Shown: positions 23,385 to 32,857 of the stretch, piece by piece
How the letters are laid out: every line of letters starts with the position of its first letter
How positions within the stretch are numbered: the first letter of the stretch is position 1
NCBI GenBank assembly: GCA_965227945.1
Contig: CBDDGQ010000005.1
Coordinates: 372,001 to 436,000 of the forward strand
Direction: 5' to 3'
From: Azorhizobium sp965227945
GTDB taxonomy: Bacteria; Pseudomonadota; Alphaproteobacteria; Rhizobiales; Xanthobacteraceae
DNA length: 64,000 nt
The notes under the pieces: generated by a model
Database searches by the model: none
What the model was told of the DNA's origin: nothing
What the model saw: the letters and a program-made list of their open reading frames with translations, nothing else
Made by a program: the position numbers and the translations under genes

Positions 23385-25511
23385 TCAGGAGGCGGCGGGC
23401 GACGGCGGACGGGCGGTCAGCTGAGATTCATGCAGACCCGGCAGGCGAATGGTGAACACCGCCCCCTCGAAGGCATTTTCCACCGTGAGCGTGCCGCCAT
23501 GGTCGCGGATGATGCCAAAGCTCACGGACAGGCCGAGCCCGGTGCCCTGGCCCGGCGGCTTGGTGGTGAAGAAGGGCTGGAAGACCTTCTCGATCACGTG
23601 CTCGGGAATGCCGCCGGCATTGTCCTTCACCGAAATGGCGACCAGAGGGGCGCGGGTCTCCACATGCTCGAGGGACATCTCGATGCTGACGGCGCCCAGA
23701 TACTCGACACCCACCGAGCGCCGCCGCTCGCGGATGGCATCGCGGGCATTCTGCAGCAGGTTGATGACCACCTGCTCCAATTGGTCCTGCCGGCACAGCA
23801 CGCGCACGTTGTCGCTGCCGCCATTGACCGAGACCGAGACATTTTCCAGCCGCAGTTGCGCCCCCACCACCTGGAGCGCGCCGTCCACCGCATCCATGGG
23901 GTCGCTCGGCTCCAGGCGCATGCCGCTCTTGCGGCCGAAGATGCGCATGTGGTCGATGATCCGGCTCATGCGCACCGTCTGCTGGATGATGCGGTGGAGC
24001 TTGGCCTCCATATGCTCGGTCGGCATGCCCTTCTGCAGCCCCGTGAGCGCATTGGTGGCGGCCAGACGGATGACGCCCAGCGGCTGGTTGATCTCATGTG
24101 CCAGGCCCGTCGCCACCTCGCCCAGCGAGGCCAGCTTGGACATTTGATAGAGGTTGTTTTCCTCGATGCGCTTGGAGGTCTGGTCCACGGCGAACACCAC
24201 CAGGTCCCGTGCCGTGCCGTCCTCCGATTTGGCTGCCGTCTGGTCGATCTCCTCCAGCGGGGCGATCATCAGCTGCACTTCGAACTCCTCGCCGTCGCGG
24301 GCGAAGTATTCCACGCTGACCTGCGGGCCGGTAAGCATCCGGGTGGCGGCGATGAAACGGGGACTGGCCACATATTCGTGGATCAGCACCGGCAGCACGC
24401 TGCCGGTGGTATCGCCGATCTGGCGACTGCCGTCCGCGGTGACATGCACGACGCAGACACCCGGGACGCCGGCCATGGCTTCGAGGAAGTGGACTTCCCG
24501 TCGCCGCGCACTGTCGCGCAGGGCGCTGGCCCGCACCTTCTGTTGCAGCCGGTGAAATCCCAGGGCCAGGACACTCAGCACCATCAGGACGAAGCCGAGA
24601 CCGCCGGAGGTAATCCAAATGGCGAGCCGGAACTCCTCTGCCAGGGAGCGAATATAGGCCTTGTCATAGGCCACCAGCACGATGATGGGATAGCGATCCG
24701 AGCGCACGAAATAGCCGATGCGATCGATCCCATCGATGGAGCTGCGGGCGTTGTAGGGGTGCTCGGAATGCTCGAGCCCCTGTTTGTAGCCCGGCGCCGA
24801 CGCGACATTTTCCCCGAAGCTGACGCTGGCCGCCGCCCTGGCGCGCACCACGCCATCGGTGCCGATCAAGGCGATCAGGGAATTGGGGTCAACGCGCAAG
24901 CGGCTGTAGAAGCTGATGAAATCGAAGATGTTGTAGGAGGCCACGAGGACACCGCGGAACTGGCCGCTATGATCATACCAGGCCCGGGAGAACTGGATGG
25001 TCCAGCGCTTGGAGATGCGCCCCAGGACCGGCTTGCTGATGAACAGGCCCTGGTGCGGATTGGGTCCAATATGGACGCTGATGTGCTCGCGGTCGGACAG
25101 GTCGATGGGGTCGCCGACCGGCGGGGAGAGGTTGCTGGCGATCACGAAACCCTTGGCGTCCACCACCGTGACCTGCACGATGGGTAAGGGGATGCTCAGC
25201 CCCTTCAGGCTCTCGTAGATTTCGGTCGGGGAGTTGTCTGGATCGATGGCGTTGGCGAAGTTGGCCAGAAGCGAGTCGATGGGCTCCACCGTCTGCTCGA
25301 AATTGTGCAGCAGGATGTAGCCGGTCTTCTGGGCATTCTGCTCGGCCTCTTGGTACTCTGACCGCTGGTTCAATTCGGTCAATACGGTGGCGATGCCGAA
25401 CGGAATCGCCTCGACGGCGAGAAGAATCAGGACGGCCTTCCAGACTTGTCTCAGGGAGCTGCCGAAAAACTGACGGATCGATTCACGCAGCGCGGCGAGG
25501 CGCATGGTCAC
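23385..25511 (-). CDS. Membrane sensor histidine kinase
   Basis: This 708-residue kinase has a membrane segment near residues 24-44, an extracytoplasmic dCache/PDC-type sensor region (about 45-295), a second membrane segment (297-319), a PAS-like stretch (about 345-445) and a HisKA/HATPase core. His472 in AHEINQPLGVIR is the phosphoacceptor; the N box is NLLQNARDAI, the G1 box DNAGGIPEHV, and the G2 box GQGTGLGLSVSFGI. The HEINQPL form is typical of the DctB/FixL group. It begins at GTG 25511 overlapping the receiver gene stop, or at ATG 25505. The missing partner is the neighbouring single-domain receiver. Confidence 0.92.
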   Translation of the reverse strand: MTMRLAALRESIRQFFGSSLRQVWKAVLILLAVEAIPFGIATVLTELNQRSEYQEAEQNAQKTGYILLHNFEQTVEPIDSLLANFANAIDPDNSPTEIYESLKGLSIPLPIVQVTVVDAKGFVIASNLSPPVGDPIDLSDREHISVHIGPNPHQGLFISKPVLGRISKRWTIQFSRAWYDHSGQFRGVLVASYNIFDFISFYSRLRVDPNSLIALIGTDGVVRARAAASVSFGENVASAPGYKQGLEHSEHPYNARSSIDGIDRIGYFVRSDRYPIIVLVAYDKAYIRSLAEEFRLAIWITSGGLGFVLMVLSVLALGFHRLQQKVRASALRDSARRREVHFLEAMAGVPGVCVVHVTADGSRQIGDTTGSVLPVLIHEYVASPRFIAATRMLTGPQVSVEYFARDGEEFEVQLMIAPLEEIDQTAAKSEDGTARDLVVFAVDQTSKRIEENNLYQMSKLASLGEVATGLAHEINQPLGVIRLAATNALTGLQKGMPTEHMEAKLHRIIQQTVRMSRIIDHMRIFGRKSGMRLEPSDPMDAVDGALQVVGAQLRLENVSVSVNGGSDNVRVLCRQDQLEQVVINLLQNARDAIRERRRSVGVEYLGAVSIEMSLEHVETRAPLVAISVKDNAGGIPEHVIEKVFQPFFTTKPPGQGTGLGLSVSFGIIRDHGGTLTVENAFEGAVFTIRLPGLHESQLTARPPSPAAS

Positions 25512-25882
25512 GCCGGACAGGCTGCAATGGCATGGCGCAGATCGTCCAATGCCAACGGCTTAGAGAGGCAATCGCTCACGCCGGCGGCCTTCGCCCGTTC
25601 CAGGTCGGCTTTCGCCGCATGACCGGTGACCACAATGAAGTGCAAGGGGCGGGCGCCAAATTCGGCGCGCGCGGTTTCCATCAGCTCCACCCCGTCCATG
25701 TCCGGCATGCGGATGTCAGTAACCACAACGCGGATGTCCGGATAGTCGCGCAGCAAAGTCATGGCGGCCGCGCCATTGCACGCCGACAGCGCTTCCACGC
25801 CCGAAAAGGCGAGAGCCTCCAGGATTTCGTCCAAGTATTCGGGCTCGTCGTCCACGATTAACAGCGGGCTCACTGTGTTCAC
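25508..25882 (-). CDS. Single-domain response regulator
   Basis: This is a receiver (CheY-like) domain with no output domain, 124 residues from the chosen GTG start. Acidic pocket IVDDEPEY, phosphoacceptor Asp56 in VVTDIRMPDMDG, VTGHA and the lysine in CLSKPLA are present. The GTG at 25882 has a GGGGGG run upstream; an in-frame ATG at 25936 or TTG at 25969 would lengthen it. It is co-translated with the histidine kinase (GTGA overlap), so it probably takes phosphate from that kinase and passes it on to another protein or serves as a phosphate sink. Confidence 0.85.
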   Translation of the reverse strand: MNTVSPLLIVDDEPEYLDEILEALAFSGVEALSACNGAAAMTLLRDYPDIRVVVTDIRMPDMDGVELMETARAEFGARPLHFIVVTGHAAKADLERAKAAGVSDCLSKPLALDDLRHAIAACPA

Positions 25883-26175
25883 TCGGGCGCCCCCCAACAA
25901 TGGCTGGGCGTGAAGGCCGCCAGCCACTGTGTCCATGAAGCGAAAATGGGCCAAATCTTGACTGGGCAACCGGATGCGTGACTCAATTTGAGGAGGAAGT
26001 TGCGCCGAAATTTTTCAGACTCAAAGGCTGAACTTGAGCTGAGAGGACCGGCTCGCCCCCCAATCGTCAAGAAAAAATACCTCCATTTCGGAAGCAACTC
26101 CCGTCCCTGCACGCAGGGCGCGCCGGCGGGGCGCGCTTGCGAGCTCAACCGTTGCTGCTGAACGGCTTTTGCCCG

Positions 26176-26691
26176 TTAGTCGGCGGCCGACGCCGGTGTC
26201 TGCAGGGTGATGTAGCGTACGCTATGCCCGGTTGCCGCAAAGAACACCCGAAGCTGATCCGGGGTGAGGACGGTGGTCCGGTCGTTGCTCAGCGGATGGC
26301 AGCCCACACAGTCGGCCGTCATCAGGTCGGCCTCGATGATCACCTGCACCGCACCGGCCGTGTCATTGGCCAGAGCCAGCGATGAGACCGCGCCCGGCCG
26401 CACGCCCAGATGCGCGAACAGCGCCTCCGGGGAGGCGAAGGACAGGCCGCCGCGGGCACCGATCTGGACCCGCAAGGCCTTGAGATCGACCGCCGTGCTC
26501 TCGTCGAGCGTGACGAGGAAGTAGGTCTTCTTGCCGTCGCGCAGGAACAGGTTCTTGGTGTGGGCGCCGGGAATGGCGCCGCGCTGCGCCCGCGATTCCG
26601 CCACCGTATGCACCGGCGGATGGTCATAGGTGCGCGCCGAGATGCCGTGGTCTTCCAGATAGCGCAACACATCGTCGGAGGTCAGGGTCAT
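26176..26691 (-). CDS. Prolyl-tRNA synthetase-associated (YbaK/PrdX type) editing protein
   Basis: This 171-residue free-standing INS-like editing domain would hydrolyse mischarged Ala-tRNA-Pro in trans. Family blocks include the N-terminal LEDHGISARTYDHPPVHTV, GAHTKNLFLRDGKKTYFLV with the conserved lysine, LSFASPEALFAHLGVRPGAVSSL and VGCHPLSNDRTTVL. The length agrees with ProX/PrdX. It stands alone between the two-component genes and a LysR gene. The start has a modest upstream purine run. Confidence 0.88.
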   Translation of the reverse strand: MTLTSDDVLRYLEDHGISARTYDHPPVHTVAESRAQRGAIPGAHTKNLFLRDGKKTYFLVTLDESTAVDLKALRVQIGARGGLSFASPEALFAHLGVRPGAVSSLALANDTAGAVQVIIEADLMTADCVGCHPLSNDRTTVLTPDQLRVFFAATGHSVRYITLQTPASAAD

Positions 26692-26787
26692 GGGGATCCT
26701 GTGAGCTGACGGGGCAGGAGATGAGGGGGCAGGGGGTGATAATGCCGGAGCCCGGCGGATGGAAGGTGGCCCGGTGCGCTGTCCGCG

Positions 26788-27705
26788 TCAGAGGACCATT
26801 GCACCGGCGCCGGCGAAAGTGGCGGTATGGGCGATGAAGGCCTCCAGCAGGTCCCGCGCCACTGCCGGAAACTGCCGCTGCGCCGAGCGCACCGCCGCAA
26901 ACTCGAACTCGACCGCCGGTTCGAACGGCCGCGCCACCACCCCCCGGCCGGCGAACTCCCGCGCGGTGTAGGGATCGCAAATGCTCATGCCGAGACCAGA
27001 GGAGACCAGCCCGCACACGATGCCCGAGAGGCGCGTCTCGGCACGGACCACGAACCGTACATTGTGCAGTTCCGCCAGCCGGTCGATGCGCATGCGCGAG
27101 CGCCCGCCACCATCCAGGGCGATGAAATCCTCGCCGTCGAGGTCAGTGATCTGCACCACCTCCCGCTCGGCCAGCCGATGGCCGACCGGCAGCACCGCCA
27201 CCATGCGGGCCACCGGCATGGGCAGCGCGATCAGGCCCGCATGCTCCAAGGGGCCCATGGCAAAGCCCAGGTCGCATTCGCCGGACAGGGTCTGCTCCAG
27301 CACCAGAGGCGATCCGGCGCCGCTCAGCGACAGGTCGATCTTGGGCCGATCCGCCAGGAAGCCGCCGACAAAGCGCGGCAGGAAGCCGTTCATCAGCGCC
27401 GGCATGGCGGCGATGCGCAGCACCCCCGCCCGCCGCTCCTTCACTTCCTGGGCGGCGCGGGCAATGCGCTCCAGGCCCACAAACGAGCGCTCCACTTCGC
27501 CATAGAGGGTCAGGCCCTCATTGGTGGGCACGAGCTTGTTGCCCACTTTCTCGAACAGCCGCAGCCCCAGGACCGCCTGGAGATCGCGCAGCATGCGGCT
27601 CACCGCCGGCTGGGTCACGCCCATAAGGGCGGCCGCATCGGTCGCGGTGCCAGCCACCATGGTGGCGCGAAACGCCTCCAACTGGCGGGGATTGAGCCAG
27701 GCCAT
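26788..27705 (-). CDS. LysR family regulator, divergent from polyamine-type ABC operon
   Basis: This 305-residue LysR protein has the HTH at the N-terminus (PRQLEAFRATMVAGTATDAAALMGVTQPAVSRMLRDLQ) and an effector-binding domain with GVLRIAAMPALMNGFLPRF. The ATG at 27705 was chosen over 27729 because GAGGGG lies 8 bases upstream. It is divergent from the ABC importer and flavoenzyme operon, with a perfect LysR-type dyad in the gap, so it most likely regulates that operon. Related LysR proteins (OccR/NocR type) control opine catabolism; that assignment is inference. Confidence 0.9.
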   Translation of the reverse strand: MAWLNPRQLEAFRATMVAGTATDAAALMGVTQPAVSRMLRDLQAVLGLRLFEKVGNKLVPTNEGLTLYGEVERSFVGLERIARAAQEVKERRAGVLRIAAMPALMNGFLPRFVGGFLADRPKIDLSLSGAGSPLVLEQTLSGECDLGFAMGPLEHAGLIALPMPVARMVAVLPVGHRLAEREVVQITDLDGEDFIALDGGGRSRMRIDRLAELHNVRFVVRAETRLSGIVCGLVSSGLGMSICDPYTAREFAGRGVVARPFEPAVEFEFAAVRSAQRQFPAVARDLLEAFIAHTATFAGAGAMVL

Positions 27706-27721
27706 TCGACGCCCCTCATCA

Positions 27722-27738
27722 CATAACATTCGGTTATG
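27722..27738. promoter_or_regulatory. LysR-type operator (T-N11-A dyad)
   Basis: CATAAC-ATTCG-GTTATG is a perfect 6-bp inverted repeat containing the LysR motif T-N11-A. It starts 16 bases upstream of the lysR start codon and lies about 125 bases before the ABC operon. A perfect 10-base palindrome AAATGCATTT follows at 27751-27760. Confidence 0.6.
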
Positions 27739-27863
27739 CAGAATGATTCCAAATGCATTTGACGCACAAGAGGGAGTGAGTGACCATTTTAACGGCGCGC
27801 TCAGAAAGCGAGCAGTGCCAAAACGCCCAAAGGGCGATCCACCTCTAGCCTTCGAGGGGACCC

Positions 27864-28913
27864 ATGCGCTTTCGATTTTCCATCCAGGCGGCCACTGCGG
27901 CGCTGCTGAGCACCGCCGCCCTGGCGCTGACCGGGCCGGTGGCCCAGGCTCAACAGACCTTCTATGTCGCCGGTTATGGCGGCACGTTCGAGCAAAGCAT
28001 GCGCAAGGACATCATCCCCGCCTTCGAGAAGGCGCACGGGGTGAAGGTGGAATATGTGGCGGGCAATTCCACCGACACGCTCGCCAAGCTGCAGGCGCAG
28101 AAGGGCAACCAGCAGATCGACGTGGCCATCCTCGATGACGGTCCGATGTATCGGGCCATCACCCTGGGCTTCTGCCGCCCCATCAAGGATCTGCCCAAGG
28201 CGGACCTGTACGAGACCGCGCTCTACAAGGGCGACGGCGCCGTGGGCATCGGCATGGTGGCCACGGGCATCATGTACAATACCAAATACTTCAAGGACAA
28301 AGGCTGGGCGGCGCCGACCTCCTGGAACGACCTGAAGGACCCCAAGTACAAGGGCCTCCTGGTCATCCCGCCCATCAACAACACCTATGGCCTCTACACG
28401 CTGGTGGAGTTCGCCCGCATGAATGGCGGCGGCGAGACCAACATCGAGCCCGGCTTCAAGGTGATGAAGACCGAGGTCAATCCCAATGTGCTGGCCTATG
28501 AGCCCTCGCCGGGCAAGATGACCGAGCTGTTCCAGAGCGGGCAGGCGGCGATCGCGGTGTGGGGTTCGGGGCGCGTCGCCTCCTTCGCCAACACCGGCTT
28601 CCCGGTGGACTTCGTCTATCCCAAGGAGGGCGCGGTGGCGCTGCTGGCCTCCGTCTGCCCGGTGGCCAAGGCCGGCGACGGCACGCTGGCGGATGCCTTC
28701 GTGAAAGCCATGGTGGCCCCCGACTTCCAAGCCGTGCTGGCGACCGAATATGGCTACGGCCCGGTGAACAAGCTCGCCAAGGTGGATGCCGACGCGCTGC
28801 GCATGGCCCCCATCGGCGAGCGCGCCGCCAAATTGCTGGTGTTCGATTGGGACGCCATCAACCCCAAGATCGACGCCTGGACCAAGCGCTGGAACCGCGA
28901 GGTGGAGCGCTGA
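27864..28913 (+). CDS. Polyamine/opine-type ABC transporter substrate-binding protein
   Basis: This is a 349-residue periplasmic binding protein of the spermidine/putrescine (PotD/F-like) family. A Sec signal ends near AQAQQ, the mature start is TFYVAGYGGTFEQSMRKDIIPAFEKAHGVKV, and the family motif GMVATGIMYNTKYFKDKGW lies mid-protein. It opens an operon of four transport genes followed by four oxidoreductase genes, all overlapping by a few bases. The ligand may be a polyamine, an opine or a related cation; sequence does not decide. Its stop TGA overlaps the next ATG. Confidence 0.9.
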   Translation: MRFRFSIQAATAALLSTAALALTGPVAQAQQTFYVAGYGGTFEQSMRKDIIPAFEKAHGVKVEYVAGNSTDTLAKLQAQKGNQQIDVAILDDGPMYRAITLGFCRPIKDLPKADLYETALYKGDGAVGIGMVATGIMYNTKYFKDKGWAAPTSWNDLKDPKYKGLLVIPPINNTYGLYTLVEFARMNGGGETNIEPGFKVMKTEVNPNVLAYEPSPGKMTELFQSGQAAIAVWGSGRVASFANTGFPVDFVYPKEGAVALLASVCPVAKAGDGTLADAFVKAMVAPDFQAVLATEYGYGPVNKLAKVDADALRMAPIGERAAKLLVFDWDAINPKIDAWTKRWNREVER

Positions 28914-30022
28914 TGTTGGCGCGCTCCGCTCCCACCGGGGCCGCCGAGACAGGGGAGGCTGCGGCCTTCCTCGCTCTCGACGGGCTCTGCAAGCACTATG
29001 GCAGCCACCGAGCGGTGGACGCCCTGAGCCTGAACGTGGCCGAGGGTGAGTTCCTCTCGCTGCTCGGGCCCTCTGGCTGCGGCAAGACCACCACCTTGCA
29101 GATGATCGCCGGCTTCACCGACCCGACCGGCGGCGCGATCCGCCTGGAGGGGCGCGATCTGGTGCGGGTCAAGCCCGCCAAGCGTGGGCTCGGCATCGTC
29201 TTCCAGAGCTATGCTCTGTTCCCGCACATGACGGCGGCGGAGAATGTCGCCTTCGGCCTCGACATGCAGAACGTGCCCAAGGCCGAGCGGGCGCAGAGGG
29301 TGCGGGAAGCCCTGGCCTTGGTTGGCCTCAGCGCGCTGGCGGATCGCTTTCCCAAGCGCATGTCCGGCGGCCAGCAGCAGCGGGTGGCCTTGGCCCGCGC
29401 GCTGGTGATCCGGCCGCGCATCCTGCTGCTGGACGAGCCCTTGTCCAATCTCGACGCCAAATTGCGCGAGGAGATGCAGATGGAGCTGCGGCAGATCCAG
29501 CGCACCATCGGCACCACCACCATCCTGGTCACCCACGACCAGCACGAGGCGATGGCGCTCTCCGACCGCATCGTGGTGATGAATGCCGGGCGGGTGGAGC
29601 AGATTGGCCGTCCGCAGGATGTCTATGAGCGGCCGGCGACGCCCTTCGTCGCCTCGTTCCTCGGCAAGACCAATGTCTTCGAGGCCAAGCTGGAAGCCGG
29701 CCCCGCCGGGGTCACGGCGGTGGTCGGCGATGTGCGCTGCCCCTGCCCGCCGCATCTGGCCCAGGACGGGCGCGTGGCGCTGTCCGTGCGGCCGGAGAAG
29801 ATCGCCTTTGCCGATGCCGGGCTGCCGTGCGTGATCGTCTCGCGGGTGTTCCAGGGCACCTATTGGCTGCTGGTGGCGCAGACTCCAGCCGGCGCCGTCA
29901 CCATCGTGCGCCCCAATGACGGCGGGCCGCCCCCGGAAGAGGGCGCGCCGGCGCACCTCACCTGGCGACCCGAGGATGCGGCATTCCGCAAATGGGATGC
30001 GGCCGCGGGAGCAGCGTCATGA
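28913..30022 (+). CDS. ABC transporter ATP-binding protein (PotA type)
   Basis: This 369-residue ATPase powers the importer. Walker A is GPSGCGKTTTLQM, Q-loop FQSYALFPHMTA, signature MSGGQQQRVALARAL, Walker B ILLLDEPLSNLD, and the switch histidine follows in VTHDQHEAM. A TOBE-type C-terminal domain contains LSVRPEKI. The start codon overlaps the binding-protein stop (TGATG), and its own stop overlaps the permease start. Confidence 0.93.
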   Translation: MLARSAPTGAAETGEAAAFLALDGLCKHYGSHRAVDALSLNVAEGEFLSLLGPSGCGKTTTLQMIAGFTDPTGGAIRLEGRDLVRVKPAKRGLGIVFQSYALFPHMTAAENVAFGLDMQNVPKAERAQRVREALALVGLSALADRFPKRMSGGQQQRVALARALVIRPRILLLDEPLSNLDAKLREEMQMELRQIQRTIGTTTILVTHDQHEAMALSDRIVVMNAGRVEQIGRPQDVYERPATPFVASFLGKTNVFEAKLEAGPAGVTAVVGDVRCPCPPHLAQDGRVALSVRPEKIAFADAGLPCVIVSRVFQGTYWLLVAQTPAGAVTIVRPNDGGPPPEEGAPAHLTWRPEDAAFRKWDAAAGAAS

Positions 30023-30915
30023 GCGCCATCGCCCCGACCGCGCCGCGCACCGGCCTGCCGCGCCATCTGCTGGCGCCGGCGCTGATGGTGCTGCCGGCGG
30101 TGCTGCTTTTGGTGGGCGTGGTGCTGGTGCCGCTGGCCATGACCGCCATGCTGTCGTTCCAGCGCTTCGGCCAATATAGCGGCATCGAGCCGGGCTTCTC
30201 GCTGACCAACTGGCTGGAGATTGCCGGCGATCCCTATTTCGCCGAGATGTTCGCCCGCACCTTCCGCATCTCCGGCGTGGTGACACTGGCGAGTTGCCTC
30301 ATCGGTGCGCCGGAAGCCTATATCATCCACCGCATGCGGGCGCCCTGGAAGGGCATCTTCCTGGTGGTGACGCTCGGCCCGCTGCTGATTTCCGTGGTGG
30401 CGCGCACGCTCGGCTGGGCGCTGCTGTTCGGCGGCCGCAACGGGGTGGTGAACAAGGCGCTGATGGATTTGGGCGTGCTGTCCCAGCCCATCCCCTTCAT
30501 GTTCACCGAAGGCGGGGTCATGGTGGCCCTCACCCATGTGATGGTGCCGTTCATGGTGCTCTCGGTGTGGGCGGTGCTGCAGCGGCTCGACCCCAAGGCG
30601 GAGAATGCGGCAGCCTCCCTGGGCGCGTCCCAATTCACCATCCTGCGCCGCATCGTGCTGCCGCAGGTGATGCCCGGCATCCTCTCAGGCGCCATCATCG
30701 TGTTTGCTCTGTCTGCCAGTGCGTTTGCCACCCCGGCCATCATCGGCGGGCGGCGGCTGAAGGTGGCGGCAACGCTCGCCTATGACGAGTTCCTCAACAC
30801 CCTCAACTGGCCGCTGGGGGCCGCGGTGGCGATCCTGCTGCTGATCGCCATCGCCGCCATCGTGATCGGCTGCAATGCCCTGGTGGAGCGGCGCTACGCA
30901 CAGGTGTTCCAATGA
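30019..30915 (+). CDS. ABC transporter permease (PotB type)
   Basis: This 298-residue inner-membrane protein has about six membrane helices, beginning with LLAPALMVLPAVLLLVGVVLVPLAM. The EAA loop for contact with the ATPase reads ENAAASLGASQFTILRRIVLPQVMPG. It is translationally coupled on both sides by ATGA overlaps. Confidence 0.92.
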   Translation: MSAIAPTAPRTGLPRHLLAPALMVLPAVLLLVGVVLVPLAMTAMLSFQRFGQYSGIEPGFSLTNWLEIAGDPYFAEMFARTFRISGVVTLASCLIGAPEAYIIHRMRAPWKGIFLVVTLGPLLISVVARTLGWALLFGGRNGVVNKALMDLGVLSQPIPFMFTEGGVMVALTHVMVPFMVLSVWAVLQRLDPKAENAAASLGASQFTILRRIVLPQVMPGILSGAIIVFALSASAFATPAIIGGRRLKVAATLAYDEFLNTLNWPLGAAVAILLLIAIAAIVIGCNALVERRYAQVFQ

Positions 30916-31718
30916 GCCGCAACGGCCCGCTGGCGCTCCTCTTCCACGCGCTGGTCGTGGTGTTCATGCTGGCGCCCATCGTCATCGTCTGCGTGGTGGC
31001 CTTCACGCCGGAAGGCTATCTCTCGCTGCCCACCGCGGGCCCCTCGCTGCGCTGGTTCAAGGCCATCGGCAACTATCCCGAATTCCTCACCGGCTTCCGG
31101 GATTCGCTCTGGCTGGCGACGCTCTCCTCCCTCATCGCCATCGGCCTGTCGGTGCCGGCGGCCCTCGCCGTGGCGCGGCATCGCTTTCCAGGGCGGGAGG
31201 CGCTCAGCGCCTTCATCCTGTCGCCGCTGATGATCCCCCATGTGGTGCTGGGGGTGGCGTTCCTGCGCTTCTTCACCCAGATCGGCGCCTCGGGCACCAT
31301 GGTCTCGCTGGTGCTGGCGCATGTGGTGATCGTGCTGCCGTTCGCCTTCCGGCTCACGCTGTCCACCGCCACCGGGCTCGACCGCTCGCTGGAGCAGGCG
31401 GCGCTGTCGCTGGGGGCCTCTGAGGCCACCTTGTTCCGGCGGGTGACCCTGCCCTTGATCCTGCCCGGCGTGGTGTCGGGCTTCGTGCTGGCTTTCATCA
31501 ACAGTTTCGACGAGGTGACGATGACGGTGTTCATCGCAGCTCCGGGAGCGACCACGCTGCCGGTGCGCATGTTCCTGTATATCCAGGACAATATTGATCC
31601 GTTGGTGACCTCGGTGTCGGCGGCTATGATTGCCCTGACGGTGATCGTCATGGGCCTGATCGAATGGCTCTACGGCCTGGAGCGGCTGCTGGCGGGCGAG
31701 GGGGGCGGACGGTCATGA
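30912..31718 (+). CDS. ABC transporter permease (PotC type)
   Basis: This 268-residue permease is the partner of the preceding one. It has about six membrane helices starting with LLFHALVVVFMLAPIVIVCVVAF and the EAA loop EQAALSLGASEATLFRRVTLPLILPG. SFDEVTMTVFI is a family-typical segment. Its stop overlaps the next flavoenzyme gene by 4 bases, which ties transport directly to oxidation. Confidence 0.92.
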   Translation: MSRNGPLALLFHALVVVFMLAPIVIVCVVAFTPEGYLSLPTAGPSLRWFKAIGNYPEFLTGFRDSLWLATLSSLIAIGLSVPAALAVARHRFPGREALSAFILSPLMIPHVVLGVAFLRFFTQIGASGTMVSLVLAHVVIVLPFAFRLTLSTATGLDRSLEQAALSLGASEATLFRRVTLPLILPGVVSGFVLAFINSFDEVTMTVFIAAPGATTLPVRMFLYIQDNIDPLVTSVSAAMIALTVIVMGLIEWLYGLERLLAGEGGGRS

Positions 31719-32857
31719 GCGACACCAGCCAGAAGGCCAACAGCTTCGACGTGGTGGTGATCGGCGGCGGCCTGGTGGGCGCTTCCATCGCTTACGGTCT
31801 TGCCAAGACCGATCCCTCCACCACCGTCGCGGTGCTGGACGAGGGGGACATTGCGCTACGGGCCTCGCGCGGCAACTTCGCCTTGGTGTGGGTGCAGAGC
31901 AAGGGCGTGGGCATGCCGGAATATGCCGGCTGGACGGTGCGCGGCGCCGGCCTCTGGCCGGCTCTGGCGGCGCAGCTCAAGGCCGAGACGGGGCTCGATG
32001 TCTGCCTGCAGCAGCCCGGCGGCTTCCATCTGGCGCTTTCGGACACCGAGCTGGAGCGCCGCGCCAACCTGCTGCAGCGGCTGCACAACCAGCCCAAAAT
32101 GCAGCGTTATGATTATGAAATCATGGATCATTCCCGCATCAAGGCGATGCTGCCGGAGATCGGTCCGGACGTGGTAGGCGGCAGCTTCTGCCCGCTGGAT
32201 GGCCATGTGAACTCGTTGCGCCTGTTCCGGGCGCTGCACACCGCCATGGTCGGGGCGGGGGTGCGCTATCTGCCCAACCATCCGGCGGAGGCCATCGCCT
32301 TTGAGGGCGGCGCCTTCCGCATCACCACCCCCAAGGGCGAGATCCGCGCCGGCAAGGTGGTGCTGGCGGCGGGCAATGGCAATGCCCGGCTCGGTCCCAT
32401 GGTGGGCCTTGACGTGCCGGTGCGGCCGCAGCGCGGACAGGTGGTGGTGACCGAGCGCACCCAGCCCTTCCTGCCGCATCCGGTGGTCACCATCCGCCAG
32501 AGCGACGAGGGCACGGTGATGCTCGGCGACTCCGTCGAGGAGGCGGTGGAGCCTATCGTCGGCCTGCCCATCGTCTCGGCCATCGCGGAGCGGGCGGTGC
32601 GCATGTTCCCGCGTATCGGCGGGCTCAATGTGGTGCGCACCTGGGCGGCGCTGCGGGTCATGACCAAGGACGGATTTCCCATTTATGACCAGTCGCTGAG
32701 CTGTCCAGGGGCGTTTGTCGCCACCTGCCACAGCGGGGTGACCCTGGCCGCCACCCACGCCTTCGTGGTGGCGCCTGCCATCGCGGCGGGGCGGCTGCCG
32801 GCGGCGGATTTCGAGGTGTTCAGTGCGCGGAGGTTCCATGTTTCGGCGGCTGCCTGA
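31715..32857 (+). CDS. FAD-dependent amino-acid oxidase family protein (DadA/HcnC-like)
   Basis: This 380-residue flavoprotein has the FAD Rossmann motif DVVVIGGGLVGASIAYGLAK at residues 11-30, the segment LAAGNGNARLG and the C-terminal FAD segment ending in CHSGVTLAATHAFVVAP. It belongs to the DAO fold with D-amino-acid dehydrogenase, sarcosine and opine oxidases. It is translated from an ATGA overlap with the permease and followed by a small ferredoxin-like gene. Together with the following genes it would be the substrate-binding subunit of a multi-subunit amine dehydrogenase. Substrate unknown. Confidence 0.85.
   Translation: MSDTSQKANSFDVVVIGGGLVGASIAYGLAKTDPSTTVAVLDEGDIALRASRGNFALVWVQSKGVGMPEYAGWTVRGAGLWPALAAQLKAETGLDVCLQQPGGFHLALSDTELERRANLLQRLHNQPKMQRYDYEIMDHSRIKAMLPEIGPDVVGGSFCPLDGHVNSLRLFRALHTAMVGAGVRYLPNHPAEAIAFEGGAFRITTPKGEIRAGKVVLAAGNGNARLGPMVGLDVPVRPQRGQVVVTERTQPFLPHPVVTIRQSDEGTVMLGDSVEEAVEPIVGLPIVSAIAERAVRMFPRIGGLNVVRTWAALRVMTKDGFPIYDQSLSCPGAFVATCHSGVTLAATHAFVVAPAIAAGRLPAADFEVFSARRFHVSAAA

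Noticed and set aside
21984..25187. Long plus-strand open frame opposite the kinase and histidine kinase genes
   Set aside because: Same shadow effect; the minus strand carries clear P-loop, APH and histidine-kinase motifs.
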